Shown: positions 23,888 through 33,110 of the stretch, one piece after another | How positions within the stretch are numbered: the first letter of the stretch is position 1 | How the letters are laid out: each line of letters starts with the position of its first letter | Assembly: GCF_000196795.1 (NCBI RefSeq) | Contig: NC_014259.1 | Location: forward strand, 1,612,001 to 1,676,000 | Reading direction: 5' to 3' | DNA from: Acinetobacter oleivorans DR1 | GTDB lineage: Bacteria; Pseudomonadota; Gammaproteobacteria; Pseudomonadales; Moraxellaceae | Length of the DNA: 64,000 bases | Program-made: the position numbers and the translations under genes | Notes under the pieces: generated by a model | Seen by the model: the letters and a program-made list of their open reading frames with translations, nothing else | Database searches by the model: none | Told to the model about the DNA's origin: nothing

Positions 23888-25240
23888 CTAACGCATCGTC
23901 ACGAACTCTTCAGATGATGTAGGATGAATAGCAACGGTATTATCAAAGTCCTTTTTAGTTGCCCCCATCTTTAGAGCGACTGCAAAGCCTTGTAGAATTT
24001 CATCCATATTCAAACCAATCCCATGGATACCAACAATTTTTTCCTCTACACCAACACATATAAGCTTCATTTTAGTGAGTTGTTTATGTTGTGCCACGGC
24101 GTCATACATTGCTGTAAATGAAGATTTGTATACTTTAACCATATCTTTGCCAAATTCTTCAATCGCCTGTTCTTCTGTTAATCCAACGGTTCCAATAGGC
24201 GGATGACTAAATACTACAGTGGGGATATTGTTGTAATCTAAGCATTCATTAGGCTTGTTATTAAATAACCGTTCTGAGAGCCTACGTCCGGCAGCAACTG
24301 CAACAGGTGTTAATTCAACCTTTCCAGTAATATCTCCAACTGCATAAATACCAGCGTGTGTTGTATTTTGGAACTTATCAACTTTGATAAACCCTTGTTC
24401 ATCCAATTTTACATTTGTTAATTCAAGTTGGAGAGCTTTGGTATTGGGTTTCCTTCCAACAGCCCAAATAAGACAATCTACAACTTGTTGAGTTCCATCT
24501 TTTAAATGCAACATGATAGAACCGTCTTCTAATTTTGTTACTTTACTGATTTCAGCATTTTTATGAATTTTAATATTCTCACTTTGCATAATTTCTAGTA
24601 ATGCTTCTCCTAAGAACTGATCTAGATTACGTAGGAGTTTTTCGCGTCGAATAAAAAGCTGGACATCTGAACCTAATGATTTGAGGACACCAGCTATTTC
24701 TACTGCAATATATCCTGAACCCACAATCGCGGTACGTTTTGGTAATACTTCTAAATCAAAAAAGCCATTTGAGTCGATACCATGTTCAGCACCTTCAATT
24801 GCAGGCCAACTCGCTTCTGTACCAGTAGCTATGAGAATGTGATCAGCTGTTAATAAATCTCCGTTTACTTCAATTGTGTTTTTATCAATAAATTTTGCAA
24901 ACCCGTGTATGACATCAACATTATTTTTACTAAGGATATTGTTATAAGAGGTGTGAATTCTTTCGATATATGCCTGTCTATTTTTAATAAGTTTCTGCCA
25001 ATCAAATGATTTTACTTCCGTAGTGAAACCATATGACGTCGCATATTGACGAATTGCGTCAGCAATATGAGCAGCGTACCACATCACTTTTTTAGGGACA
25101 CAGCCAACATTAACGCATGTGCCACCAATATCTCCCGCTTCAATTAATGCACATTTTTTTCCATACATGGCTGCTCGATTTACAGAGGCTATACCGCCAC
25201 TGCCTCCACCAATTGCAATATAATCGTAATGTTTAGACAT
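23888..25240 (-). CDS. gor: glutathione-disulfide reductase
   Basis: 450 residues, the usual length. FAD-binding GGGSGG near the N-terminus, redox-active disulfide in GGTCVNVGCVPKKVMW, NADPH-binding GSGYIAVE, and the C-terminal catalytic HPTSSEEFVTMR. It reduces oxidised glutathione with NADPH in the cytoplasm. I start at ATG 25240, whose first bases overlap the end of the upstream MFS gene, so the two form a leftward operon. The neighbours (OsmC, AhpD-like, thioredoxin, OYE) suggest a thiol and electrophile stress cluster. Confidence 0.92.
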   Translation of the reverse strand: MSKHYDYIAIGGGSGGIASVNRAAMYGKKCALIEAGDIGGTCVNVGCVPKKVMWYAAHIADAIRQYATSYGFTTEVKSFDWQKLIKNRQAYIERIHTSYNNILSKNNVDVIHGFAKFIDKNTIEVNGDLLTADHILIATGTEASWPAIEGAEHGIDSNGFFDLEVLPKRTAIVGSGYIAVEIAGVLKSLGSDVQLFIRREKLLRNLDQFLGEALLEIMQSENIKIHKNAEISKVTKLEDGSIMLHLKDGTQQVVDCLIWAVGRKPNTKALQLELTNVKLDEQGFIKVDKFQNTTHAGIYAVGDITGKVELTPVAVAAGRRLSERLFNNKPNECLDYNNIPTVVFSHPPIGTVGLTEEQAIEEFGKDMVKVYKSSFTAMYDAVAQHKQLTKMKLICVGVEEKIVGIHGIGLNMDEILQGFAVALKMGATKKDFDNTVAIHPTSSEEFVTMR

Positions 25241-26447
25241 GGATAACTCCTTTATTTGCTGAATAGTAGAATCCAGCAACACCTAGAATGGGGCCAATCA
25301 ATAATATCCATGCTGAATCCAAGCCAATTATTTCAAAGGCATAGGTTGTCAATGCAATAGATATGATAGTCAGTGTAAAACCAATTGAATTTTGAATAGC
25401 TAATGCCGCACCAACTTTTTCGGATGGACAAGATTGGGCGGAAAGCGCAGAGAATTGCGGTGAGTCTGCAATAACAGATGCTCCCCAGATCGCAAATAAA
25501 ACCAATAAGAACCACGCAGGTAAAAAACGCCAGCCTAGAGCAAATACCAAGCAACTAAAACCTGAGATAGATAAAGATCCTATAGCAACATATCTATTAC
25601 CTATATATTTAGAAAGATATCCGCCCACCAAGCAACCAATTGCTCCACATGCCATTACAAAAAAAGTAAGGAGCGAAATGTTGTTGTATCCCAATTTTTC
25701 TGGAATACCTGATTTAGCAATAAATAAAGGAATAATCGTCCAAAAGGCATATAATTCCCACATATGACCAAAATAGCCTATAGCAGCTGCACGAAATTTT
25801 CGAATTTTGAAAACCTGAAAAGTACCACCTGATGACACTATATTTTGTGGTTTGGGAGAGACTGTTGGGTCTCCTAATTGGTAAACTAACAAGGCTGCAA
25901 TCAATGCAAGACTTGAAGAACAAATCATGACTGTTTGCCATGCAAAATGAATGGGTAAACTATTAATAAAATAGGGAAGAGCTGTACCTAATGTCAGCAT
26001 AGCAACTAATTTCGCTAGTGCTTGCCCAGCCTGATGAGGTGCCCATAGAACGATAAGTTTCATTCCGATTGGATAGATTCCTGCGAGACATAATCCCACG
26101 AGAAAACGGTAAATAAGGGCGTCCATAAGTCCATGGGCGAACGATGCAAAGCAGAAATTAAAAAAGGCGCCTAATAGTGCTGAACAAACAAAAATATGGC
26201 TGGCTTTAAAGCGGTCTGCTATTTCTGTATAAGCAAATACAAAAGTTCCAATGATAAATCCTGCTTGAACAGCGTTGGTAATCCAACCAATATCTGCAAC
26301 TGTTATTTGCCATTGTTGCATTAAATCTATTGCTGCACTATTTGCACTAAACCACAATGATGTGGCCAATAATTGAGCCAAACTAATAATAGTAGTGGCA
26401 TGTAAGCCATAAATTTTTTTATTATTCTGAATGTTGTAACCTACCAT
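25233..26447 (-). CDS. MFS transporter
   Basis: 404 residues with about twelve hydrophobic helices typical of the major facilitator superfamily. Conserved MFS features include the A-motif-like region around AYTEIADRFKAS and GGYLSKYIGNR in the second half. Substrate unknown; co-transcription with gor suggests export of a toxic or conjugated compound, but that is inference. It ends eight bases inside the gor start. Confidence 0.8.
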   Translation of the reverse strand: MVGYNIQNNKKIYGLHATTIISLAQLLATSLWFSANSAAIDLMQQWQITVADIGWITNAVQAGFIIGTFVFAYTEIADRFKASHIFVCSALLGAFFNFCFASFAHGLMDALIYRFLVGLCLAGIYPIGMKLIVLWAPHQAGQALAKLVAMLTLGTALPYFINSLPIHFAWQTVMICSSSLALIAALLVYQLGDPTVSPKPQNIVSSGGTFQVFKIRKFRAAAIGYFGHMWELYAFWTIIPLFIAKSGIPEKLGYNNISLLTFFVMACGAIGCLVGGYLSKYIGNRYVAIGSLSISGFSCLVFALGWRFLPAWFLLVLFAIWGASVIADSPQFSALSAQSCPSEKVGAALAIQNSIGFTLTIISIALTTYAFEIIGLDSAWILLIGPILGVAGFYYSANKGVIHV

Positions 26448-26594
26448 ATAGGGGCACTCCCATTTAGGTAGACTAATATTTAAAGTACTACCATAAAATT
26501 AGAGATTGTCCGATGGATATTTCATCTGACATAAAAATTAAACTAATTTTGTTGGGATAGTCATAGCGGGTGCTATATATGGACGAATATAAAG

Positions 26595-26618
26595 GGAATG
26601 CTTTATTTAAAGCATTCC
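26595..26618. terminator. hairpin between tetR and the MFS gene
   Basis: GGAATGCTTTA and TAAAGCATTCC, 11-bp perfect arms with a 2-base loop, with AT-rich flanks but only short T-runs. It would separate the tetR transcript from the MFS-gor operon. Confidence 0.5.
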
Positions 26619-26689
26619 TATATTTATTTACTTTTATTAGAAATAGATTAGATATTTGAATTAAAAAGATTTAAATATCTGAGCTAATC

Positions 26690-27253
26690 TTAAGAAAGCA
26701 CGCCAACAATTTTTCCTATTACCTTAGGATCAAGCTCTGTCCCTTTATTCATTGCCCATCTTACAAAACTACTTCCTTCCATTAAACTCAATAATTGAAA
26801 GGCTTGCTGATTTGCATCACCTTCGGCAAGTTCTCCATTTTCTACACCTAAATGGATGATTTTTTCTATCCAAGATAATTGGATTTCAAAATACTTTCGA
26901 GTTAACTCCTGCATGCTCTCTGGTAAAACAGCCATTTCAGCAGCAAGAGCTCCACATAACGGTAACATTCCTTCAGACATTGAGCTTCTAAATAAGGAAG
27001 CAAAGGCACAAAGGCGTCCGAATGCATTAGGAAAATCACGTTCGATTTTTTCAAAATCTTGAATAGTCTGTTCAATATATGTTTCGACTATTAAAATTCC
27101 TAAATCTTCTTTTTTGGGAAAATAATGATGAATACTGGCTTTTTTAATTCCAACAATCTTCTCTAAATCAGCATAACTAAAAGCAGCATAACCTCTTGAT
27201 CTCAACATAAGCTCTGCTGAGTTAATTAAACTTTGGCGAGTATCAATGGTCAT
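26690..27253 (-). CDS. TetR-family repressor
   Basis: 187 residues from ATG 27253, which has GGGA nine bases upstream; ATG 27289 is an alternative without a ribosome-binding site. N-terminal helix-turn-helix (FSYADLEKIVGIKKASIHHYF) is classic TetR; the C-terminal ligand domain is of the AcrR/YjdC-like type. It is the likely repressor acting on the two identical 19-bp sequences at 29183-29201 and 29776-29794, controlling the SDR-AhpD-OsmC operon and the OYE gene. The inducer is probably an electrophile or quinone, by analogy with OYE regulators. Confidence 0.8.
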   Translation of the reverse strand: MTIDTRQSLINSAELMLRSRGYAAFSYADLEKIVGIKKASIHHYFPKKEDLGILIVETYIEQTIQDFEKIERDFPNAFGRLCAFASLFRSSMSEGMLPLCGALAAEMAVLPESMQELTRKYFEIQLSWIEKIIHLGVENGELAEGDANQQAFQLLSLMEGSSFVRWAMNKGTELDPKVIGKIVGVLS

Positions 27254-27349
27254 ATTCGTAGTTCCCAGATTAGAGAGATTTGGCGGCATACTATAGCATT
27301 GTTGTTAAAGATGAATCATCAGATTAACGAGTATGCCACCCATCACATA

Positions 27350-27904
27350 TTATTTGTTTGCAATCACTAATTGCGGTTTCATTTGAATTGATCGTGAAAA
27401 ATTGGCGAAATTTGGTGAAGTTTTAAGAACAGCACTATGTATTTCATCCAATTGTTCTTGTGTCCCATCTGTATCAATAACTACAGTGTATTGGACTTCA
27501 TCATATCCAGGATTAATTTTTTCATCTAAGCCTAAGAAACCTCTGAGATCCAGCTCTCCGGAAGTATCAATTTCTAATGAATTAATCTTGACACCTTTAG
27601 TAGCAGCAATAGCTACATAAGCAACTGTAAGACATGCATTAAGTGCCGCCATCAATAATTCTTGTGGGTTAGGTGCACTATCTGTTCCTAAAATTTCATG
27701 AGGTTCATCAGCAGCTATATGGAAGTTACGTTCATAAGTCTTACCAAAAAGTTCATAAGATTTCACAGTGGAAACAGAACGTGTTTGACCCGCCCATCTT
27801 GTTTGTACGTTAAAACGAGCTTTTGAAGTGGTAGGATTCTGGCTTACTCTATCTGCAAATTGTTGAAAAGCATTTAGATCAATTTCATTCACTACATTGT
27901 TCAT
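27350..27904 (-). CDS. OsmC-family protein
   Basis: 184 residues from ATG 27904 (TTGGAG upstream). OsmC/Ohr fold: the helix with the first catalytic cysteine is LMAALNACLTVAYVAI. The second cysteine normally found in a CP motif near the C-terminus is absent; the matching place reads KTSPNFANF. OsmC proteins reduce organic peroxides using two cysteines, so this one may be a single-cysteine variant or have another role. It is third in the leftward SDR operon. Confidence 0.75.
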   Translation of the reverse strand: MNNVVNEIDLNAFQQFADRVSQNPTTSKARFNVQTRWAGQTRSVSTVKSYELFGKTYERNFHIAADEPHEILGTDSAPNPQELLMAALNACLTVAYVAIAATKGVKINSLEIDTSGELDLRGFLGLDEKINPGYDEVQYTVVIDTDGTQEQLDEIHSAVLKTSPNFANFSRSIQMKPQLVIANK

Positions 27905-27990
27905 TATAGAACTCCAATTAAGATATAAATTTTGGTGAATGGAGAATAATTTCCCCATTACTAAGCTTGTTTATGTAACCTCTAGTGAAG

Positions 27991-28326
27991 TTACATTTCG
28001 TCATAAGCATCTAAAGTTCGTGCTGAGTAAACATAGGCTGCACCAGCATTTAAAGCGATAGCAGTTCCTAAAGCTGCCGCAACTTCTTCTTTTGTAGCGC
28101 CTGCTTTTTTAGCTGCGCCCGCATGAGCTGATATACAACCATCACAACGCGTAGTAACTGCTACTGCCAACGCAATTAACTCGTGAGTTTTTGCGTCGAG
28201 TACTTTATTTTCACGCGTCGCAACTTCTAAGTTGTGAAAAGCAGTGGCAACGGGTTTATTTGCTTTTGCAAAATTACCAATATTTTTAACTAATGCAGAT
28301 AATCTGTTAGTCCATTCACCGTTCAT
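27991..28326 (-). CDS. AhpD-like carboxymuconolactone decarboxylase family protein
   Basis: 111 residues with the AhpD-type core: an upstream acidic residue in KTHELIALAVA and the CxxC-x3-H motif RCDGCISAHAGAA. These proteins act as alkylhydroperoxidases or thiol-disulfide partners. Second gene of the SDR operon, between SDR and OsmC. Confidence 0.82.
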   Translation of the reverse strand: MNGEWTNRLSALVKNIGNFAKANKPVATAFHNLEVATRENKVLDAKTHELIALAVAVTTRCDGCISAHAGAAKKAGATKEEVAAALGTAIALNAGAAYVYSARTLDAYDEM

Positions 28327-28353
28327 TTTTGAAACCTCATCATTTATTAAATA

Positions 28354-29148
28354 TTATTTGCCTAGTTTTCTTGATGCCATGACACCACCATCAACATCCC
28401 AAATAGCACCAGTTACCCAAGATGTTTTTTCGGAAAGAAGGAATACGATAGTTTCTGCTACATCATTTGGGGTACCATTTCTTCCTAAGGGATGAAAACT
28501 ATTGAAATCTTGAAGTGCATTATCTAATTGATCTGAAGGAATAAATCTTTCGAAAATACGGGTTTCCACCATTCCAGGGCTAACAGCATTTACTCGAATT
28601 CCATGTTCTGCTAGCTCTGCAGCCACATGACGAGTCATAGCTTCTAAACCCATTTTTGCCATTGAATAGGCAGATGCTGTGACAGTTTCGATAGCTTGGC
28701 GAGCTGCAACGGCAGAAACATTTACAATTGATCCTTCTTTATTTTGTGCAACCATTGATGAAGCAACTTGTTGAGTAATAAAGAAAAATGCGCGGTTCAG
28801 GTCTAGGAAATTGTTATAGTCACTTAGCGAATGCTCTAGGAAGCTTTTAGGATAAAAAATTCCTGCTGAATTAACTAATAAGTTAATGTCTTTATGTTCA
28901 CTATCCAATTTGCTAATTAACTTTTGAACACTATCAAAATTTGTTAAATCAGCAGTCAGTGCAAAAACTTGTTCTTCACTTGTTATAGCAACTAATTGTT
29001 TACGGGCTGTCTCGGCTTTATCTGCGCGATTGCCAACAATTACTACAGTCCCACCTTGTTCAGCAACTTTCTTTGCTGTTTCTAAACCAATGCCACTAGT
29101 GCCACCAATGACGAGAAGTTTCTGGCCTTTAAATTGTTGCTCACTCAT
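28354..29148 (-). CDS. short-chain dehydrogenase/reductase
   Basis: 264 residues. NAD(P)-binding GGTSGIGLE at the N-terminus, NSAG near residue 90, catalytic Ser and the YSMAK motif, and the PGMVETR segment after it, all typical of classical SDRs. It is the first gene of a leftward operon driven by a strong promoter with a TetR-operator-like sequence. Likely reduces a carbonyl compound or quinone; substrate unknown. Confidence 0.88.
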   Translation of the reverse strand: MSEQQFKGQKLLVIGGTSGIGLETAKKVAEQGGTVVIVGNRADKAETARKQLVAITSEEQVFALTADLTNFDSVQKLISKLDSEHKDINLLVNSAGIFYPKSFLEHSLSDYNNFLDLNRAFFFITQQVASSMVAQNKEGSIVNVSAVAARQAIETVTASAYSMAKMGLEAMTRHVAAELAEHGIRVNAVSPGMVETRIFERFIPSDQLDNALQDFNSFHPLGRNGTPNDVAETIVFLLSEKTSWVTGAIWDVDGGVMASRKLGK

Positions 29149-29182
29149 AAGATCACCTAATCATTAATATCGATTAAAAGTA

Positions 29183-29201
29183 GCCTACCTACTAGTTGGT
29201 T
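29183..29201. promoter_or_regulatory. TetR-type operator, copy 1
   Basis: GCCTACCTACTAGTTGGTT, containing the near-palindrome ACCTACTAGTTGGT centred on ACTAGT. An identical 19-bp copy is at 29776-29794. It lies a few bases downstream of the -10 of the SDR operon promoter. Confidence 0.7.
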
Positions 29202-29204
29202 TGT

Positions 29205-29233
29205 AGATTATATGGGCTAATTTTAAATGTCAA
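29205..29233 (-). promoter_or_regulatory. promoter of the SDR-AhpD-OsmC operon
   Basis: On the leftward strand TTGACA (plus 29228-29233), 17 bases, TAATCT (29205-29210): close to consensus. The operator copy at 29183-29201 covers the start of transcription. Confidence 0.75.
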
Positions 29234-29259
29234 GTACTAACAGAAAATAGTTTAGAAAA

Positions 29260-29667
29260 TTATTCAGCTTTAATCTCAGATTTCGTTAAACAAAGAGTAC
29301 CAATGGAACTCTTTGCTTCGTTTTTCTCATCATTGTTTGATTCAGATTTTATGAGTTCATCTAAAGCTTTTTGATAATCGGATATAGGTTTTACTCCAAC
29401 AATACGATGGATTAATTGCCCATCTTTGAACATTAAAACAGATGGTAAACCCCATATATTATAACGGGTTGTTAAAATAGGTGCCTGATCAACATTAACT
29501 GTTCCGACAATTACATTATCTTCAATACTTTCCACAAAAGTATTAAATAATTTTTTGCTATTGTGGCACGGTGGACACCAAGGAGCATAAAAACGGACTA
29601 CTGCTAAACCTTCTTTCCATTCAATTTCATGAAAGGTATCTTCATTTAAAGTGTGTAATTTACGCAT
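29260..29667 (-). CDS. thioredoxin-like protein
   Basis: 135 residues. Thioredoxin fold with active site WCPPC (usual WCGPC) and the cis-proline segment GLPSVLMF. The C-terminal 35 residues are a charged extension with one more cysteine. Cytoplasmic, no signal peptide. It starts facing the OYE gene across a shared control region and probably serves as a reductant for the neighbouring peroxide-handling proteins. Confidence 0.85.
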   Translation of the reverse strand: MRKLHTLNEDTFHEIEWKEGLAVVRFYAPWCPPCHNSKKLFNTFVESIEDNVIVGTVNVDQAPILTTRYNIWGLPSVLMFKDGQLIHRIVGVKPISDYQKALDELIKSESNNDEKNEAKSSIGTLCLTKSEIKAE

Positions 29668-29773
29668 TATAAAACTTCCTCTTTTCTGTATTTACAGATT
29701 CAGAATTCAGTTAAAGGATAGTATTCAATCAATTGCTAACCGACATTAAATTCAGGTTAAATTAAAAATACTA

Positions 29774-29802
29774 TTGCCTACCTACTAGTTGGTTGATATA
29801 GT
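29774..29802 (+). promoter_or_regulatory. OYE promoter with embedded TetR-type operator
   Basis: TTGCCT (29774-29779), 17 bases, TATAGT (29797-29802), reading towards OYE. The 19-bp operator copy 2 (29776-29794, GCCTACCTACTAGTTGGTT) fills the spacer, so repressor and polymerase cannot bind together. Confidence 0.7.
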
Positions 29803-29948
29803 GGCATCAACTTGTCATTTGTGCAATAGGAATGAGGGAGTGCAAATCTTGTACTTCACAAACAGGTCATTACCTGAGTCATTCATTGATTGATGAGTGT
29901 GGTTAAAGAAATTTCTTAATTATCTGTAAATCTCTCTAGAGGTCTGTG

Positions 29949-31058
29949 ATGAATAAATTATTCACTCCCCATAATTTGGTGGATATTCAATTAAAAAACC
30001 GAGTAGTAATGGCGCCTATGACTCGTACGCGAACATTGAACGGTGTTGCAGATGAACTTACTGCGCTTTATTACTCCCAGCGAGCTTCCGCAGGTCTAAT
30101 CATTACTGAAGGCTTGCCTGTTTCTGAAGAAGGGCGTGGTTATTTATATACGCCTGGTTTATATAATGATGAACAAATGCAAGGATGGAAAAAAGTTACT
30201 GCAGCAGTGCATGCAAAAGGTGGTCGTATTTTTGCTCAGCTTTGGCATGTGGGAAGAATGTCGCATGTTTCAGTTTTACCTGATAATCAAGTACCTGTAT
30301 CTTCTGGAGTTATTCCAGCAACCAACACTACAGTATTTGCATATACTGATTCGGGTGAACCCGGTCCGGTTGCGCCAAGTAAACCTAGAGCTTTAGAAAC
30401 TGAAGAAATCAAACGTGTTACTCATGATTTTGTTAAATCTGCACAATTAGCAATTGAAGCAGGATTTGATGGCATTGAAATTATGGCTGCAAATGGATTC
30501 ATCTTTGACCAGTTTCTCAGTACTGAGTTAAATAACCGAACAGATCAATATGGCGGAACTGTTGAGAATCGCCAACGTTTTCTTCTAGAAACTATTGATG
30601 CTATTTCCCAAGCAATTGGCCATGACAAAGTGGCTGTGCGAGTTTCTCCTTTTGGTCGTATTTATGACTTGGCGCCTTATGAAGGAGAGGTTGATACTTG
30701 GGCAAATATTGCGTCAGCTCTTGGTAAACGTAAATTGGCCTATGTGCATTTGTACTATCAACCAACTTATGAAACAGCACCTTTAGAAGCCCAAAATTTT
30801 AAAACTTTATTCAGAGAAACTTTTTCTGGAACTATTATCGCAGCTGGTGGTTTTAATCAACAAAGTGCTGAGGCGGCATTAGAAAAAGGTGAGGTCGATT
30901 TAATTGCTTTTGGTGTCCCTTATATTGCTAATCCCGATTTAGTCGAGCGGATGCAGAATAAATGGCCCTTGGCGGAAAGTGATCGCACAACATACTACGG
31001 CGTAAGTGGATCTCCAGCAAAAGGCTATACAGATTATCCAGATTATAACGGCAAATAA
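29949..31058 (+). CDS. old yellow enzyme family flavin oxidoreductase
   Basis: 369 residues from ATG 29949 (AGAGG upstream), the usual OYE length. FMN-binding and barrel motifs include NRVVMAPMTR, AQLWHVGR, FDQFLS and NRTDQYGG. The active-site segment reads MAANGF (179-184) where most OYEs have HxxNxY: the substrate-binding His is Met and the proton-donating Tyr is Phe, while N182 stays. So it should bind FMN but may reduce unsaturated substrates poorly or with different preference. Driven by the operator-bearing promoter; followed by a FrnE-like gene. Confidence 0.87.
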   Translation: MNKLFTPHNLVDIQLKNRVVMAPMTRTRTLNGVADELTALYYSQRASAGLIITEGLPVSEEGRGYLYTPGLYNDEQMQGWKKVTAAVHAKGGRIFAQLWHVGRMSHVSVLPDNQVPVSSGVIPATNTTVFAYTDSGEPGPVAPSKPRALETEEIKRVTHDFVKSAQLAIEAGFDGIEIMAANGFIFDQFLSTELNNRTDQYGGTVENRQRFLLETIDAISQAIGHDKVAVRVSPFGRIYDLAPYEGEVDTWANIASALGKRKLAYVHLYYQPTYETAPLEAQNFKTLFRETFSGTIIAAGGFNQQSAEAALEKGEVDLIAFGVPYIANPDLVERMQNKWPLAESDRTTYYGVSGSPAKGYTDYPDYNGK

Positions 31059-31142
31059 ACAATGGGGTGCCTAGTTAATTTTTGACACTAGGCATTAAAA
31101 CTTCTTTGTTTTTAAACATCTAATGAATTTACTGAGATATTT

Positions 31143-31844
31143 ATGAAAACTCTACCTTCGCAAATTACCGTAGATATATGGTCAGATTTTGTTTGCCCTT
31201 GGTGCTGGATTGCTAAAAAAAGATTTGAGAAAGGTTTGGATGCCTTTGAACATAAGAATCAGGTAACTATCCAATATCATAGTTACCGTCTAGCAAGTGG
31301 CCTTACACCACAGCCTTTTAAAGATGCATTGTATAAAAAATTTGGTGGGAAAAGTGGCGCTGATGCGATGATGAACCATGTAAAAAGTGCAGGTGAGCTA
31401 GAAGGTCTGATCTATAACTTTAATAGTATGCTTTTTGGCGATACTTTAGATGCCCATGCCATTGTAAAGTTGGCGCAACAGAAGGGTGTTGGTGAACTAT
31501 TAACAGAAAAGTTTTTTAAGGCAAGCATAACTGAAGGTAAGTCTATTTTTGATCATAAGGGGTTGGTTGAGCTTGCTAATGAAGTTGGAGTTCCTCGTGA
31601 AGAAGCTAACAGTGCCTTTAGTAATATTTCGTTGAAACAAGAAGTTTTAAAAGATGAAGCCAGTGCACATGCGATGGGTGCTAGTGGAGTGCCGCTTTTC
31701 ATTATAAATAATAAATATTCAATCAGTGGTGCTCAGCCTATAGAAACTTTTTTAAGTGCATTAGAGCAGGTATGGGAAGAAAAGCAGAATGAATTAGTGA
31801 TCACAGAGGGTCAAAGCTGTGGCATTAATGGTTGTAGTATTTGA
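31143..31844 (+). CDS. FrnE-like DsbA-family oxidoreductase
   Basis: 233 residues, cytoplasmic. Thioredoxin-fold DsbA family with CPWC in DFVCPWCWIAKKRF and a cis-proline ASGVPLFII. The C-terminus carries another cysteine pair (CGINGCSI), as in FrnE proteins with a second redox centre. It probably acts in thiol repair with the neighbouring glutathione and thioredoxin enzymes. Likely co-transcribed with OYE; an intrinsic terminator follows. Confidence 0.85.
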   Translation: MKTLPSQITVDIWSDFVCPWCWIAKKRFEKGLDAFEHKNQVTIQYHSYRLASGLTPQPFKDALYKKFGGKSGADAMMNHVKSAGELEGLIYNFNSMLFGDTLDAHAIVKLAQQKGVGELLTEKFFKASITEGKSIFDHKGLVELANEVGVPREEANSAFSNISLKQEVLKDEASAHAMGASGVPLFIINNKYSISGAQPIETFLSALEQVWEEKQNELVITEGQSCGINGCSI

Positions 31845-31850
31845 TTGAGT

Positions 31851-31892
31851 AAATTGATAGGGGTAACTTATTTGTCCCCCTATCAATTTTTA
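31851..31892 (+). terminator. terminator after the FrnE-like gene
   Basis: AAATTGATAGGG and CCCTATCAATTT pair over 12 bp around about 14 bases, then TTTTAAA. Confidence 0.7.
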
Positions 31893-32208
31893 AACGCATG
31901 ACTAACTTTTTTATGATTTACAGCAATACAAATTTTAGGATCAGCAGCAGAAAAAGTTTTCAGAATCGGTAAAAAATCATAAGTTTTAGAAATACATTCC
32001 GTTAATAGAAAGAATGGCCTGATTTCATCGATGAATGACCCTGTTAATATGGAATGATTGATTATGATTAGACATACTTACTCTAACGACCATAAGTTAT
32101 TTCGCATAGTCCTCCTGCACAAGCGAGACTAAAAACAATAACTTATTAATCATGGAATAGCATTGTTAAAAAGTCTTTCTATTTAACAATATCTATTTGG
32201 AGTAAGAA
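31893..32208. other. intergenic region, no gene seen
   Basis: Between the terminator and the secreted MBL-fold gene. No frame of useful length on either strand; a promoter for the next gene must lie near its right end but no consensus pair stands out. Confidence 0.4.
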
Positions 32209-33060
32209 ATGAAATTGCTTAATATATTTACCACTGTTGTTCTGAGCTCTGCACTTATTTCTACCGCATTCGCTAGCGATGGCTATCAACAAATTCGAAA
32301 TGCCACTGGTAAGGTTGAGATTGCGAATAAAAAATTCCTCATTGACCCAATGTTATCAAAAAAAGATACCTATCCTGGCTTTGAGGGATCCCATAACAGT
32401 CAATTAAGATTCCCATTAATTGAACTACCGATGAGTGTTAAAGATGTCTATAAAGGTGTAGAGGCAGTTATTGTCACACATACGCATCTGGATCACTGGG
32501 ACGACGAGGCACAAAAGAAACTACCGAAGGATCTTCTAATTATCGCTCAACATGAGGATGATGCGAAATTAATTCGTAGCCAAGGCTTCAAAAATGTGAA
32601 AGTCCTAAATGAGTCAATGCAGTTTGGTGATGTCACGCTTACTAAGACTCACGGTGCACATGGTACCGATGAAATGTACGCTTCACCGTTAAGTGAATTG
32701 CTAGGGGAAGCCATGGGGGTTGTGTTCAAAGCAAAAGGTCATAAAACAGTATATTTAGCTGGTGATACTGTATGGAATGCCGATGTCAACAAAGCAATTA
32801 CTAAATACAAGCCAGATGTTATGATCCTGAATACTGGCGATGCCCGTAGCTTAATGTTCCCTGATACAGGGATTATTATGGGAACTAAAGATGTTCGCCA
32901 CGCTTACGAAATGTCACCGAAAGCAAAAATCATAACCGTACATATGGATGCCGTGAACCATACGGCAGTGACTCGTGCTGAGATGCGTGCATATGTCAAA
33001 GAAAACAAACTTGGTGACCGCGTCGTAGTGCCGAACGACGGAGATGTGGTTACATACTAA
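32209..33060 (+). CDS. secreted metallo-beta-lactamase-fold hydrolase
   Basis: 283 residues with an N-terminal signal peptide (cleavage near TAFAS-DG). Metal-binding motif HTHLDHWDD, then GAHG and a GDTVW aspartate, and a late His in VHMDAVNH, the pattern of UlaG-like lactone/phosphodiester hydrolases. It is a periplasmic paralogue of the cytoplasmic protein at 36121-36900. Substrate unknown; no link to beta-lactam resistance is implied. Confidence 0.8.
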   Translation: MKLLNIFTTVVLSSALISTAFASDGYQQIRNATGKVEIANKKFLIDPMLSKKDTYPGFEGSHNSQLRFPLIELPMSVKDVYKGVEAVIVTHTHLDHWDDEAQKKLPKDLLIIAQHEDDAKLIRSQGFKNVKVLNESMQFGDVTLTKTHGAHGTDEMYASPLSELLGEAMGVVFKAKGHKTVYLAGDTVWNADVNKAITKYKPDVMILNTGDARSLMFPDTGIIMGTKDVRHAYEMSPKAKIITVHMDAVNHTAVTRAEMRAYVKENKLGDRVVVPNDGDVVTY

Positions 33061-33080
33061 ATAGTATGGTCACCCAAGCT

Positions 33081-33110
33081 AAAAACCAGTCATAGATGAC
33101 TGGTTTTTTT
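33081..33110. terminator. bidirectional terminator
   Basis: AAAAACCAGTCA and TGACTGGTTTTT with a 4-base loop, T-run after. Confidence 0.85.
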
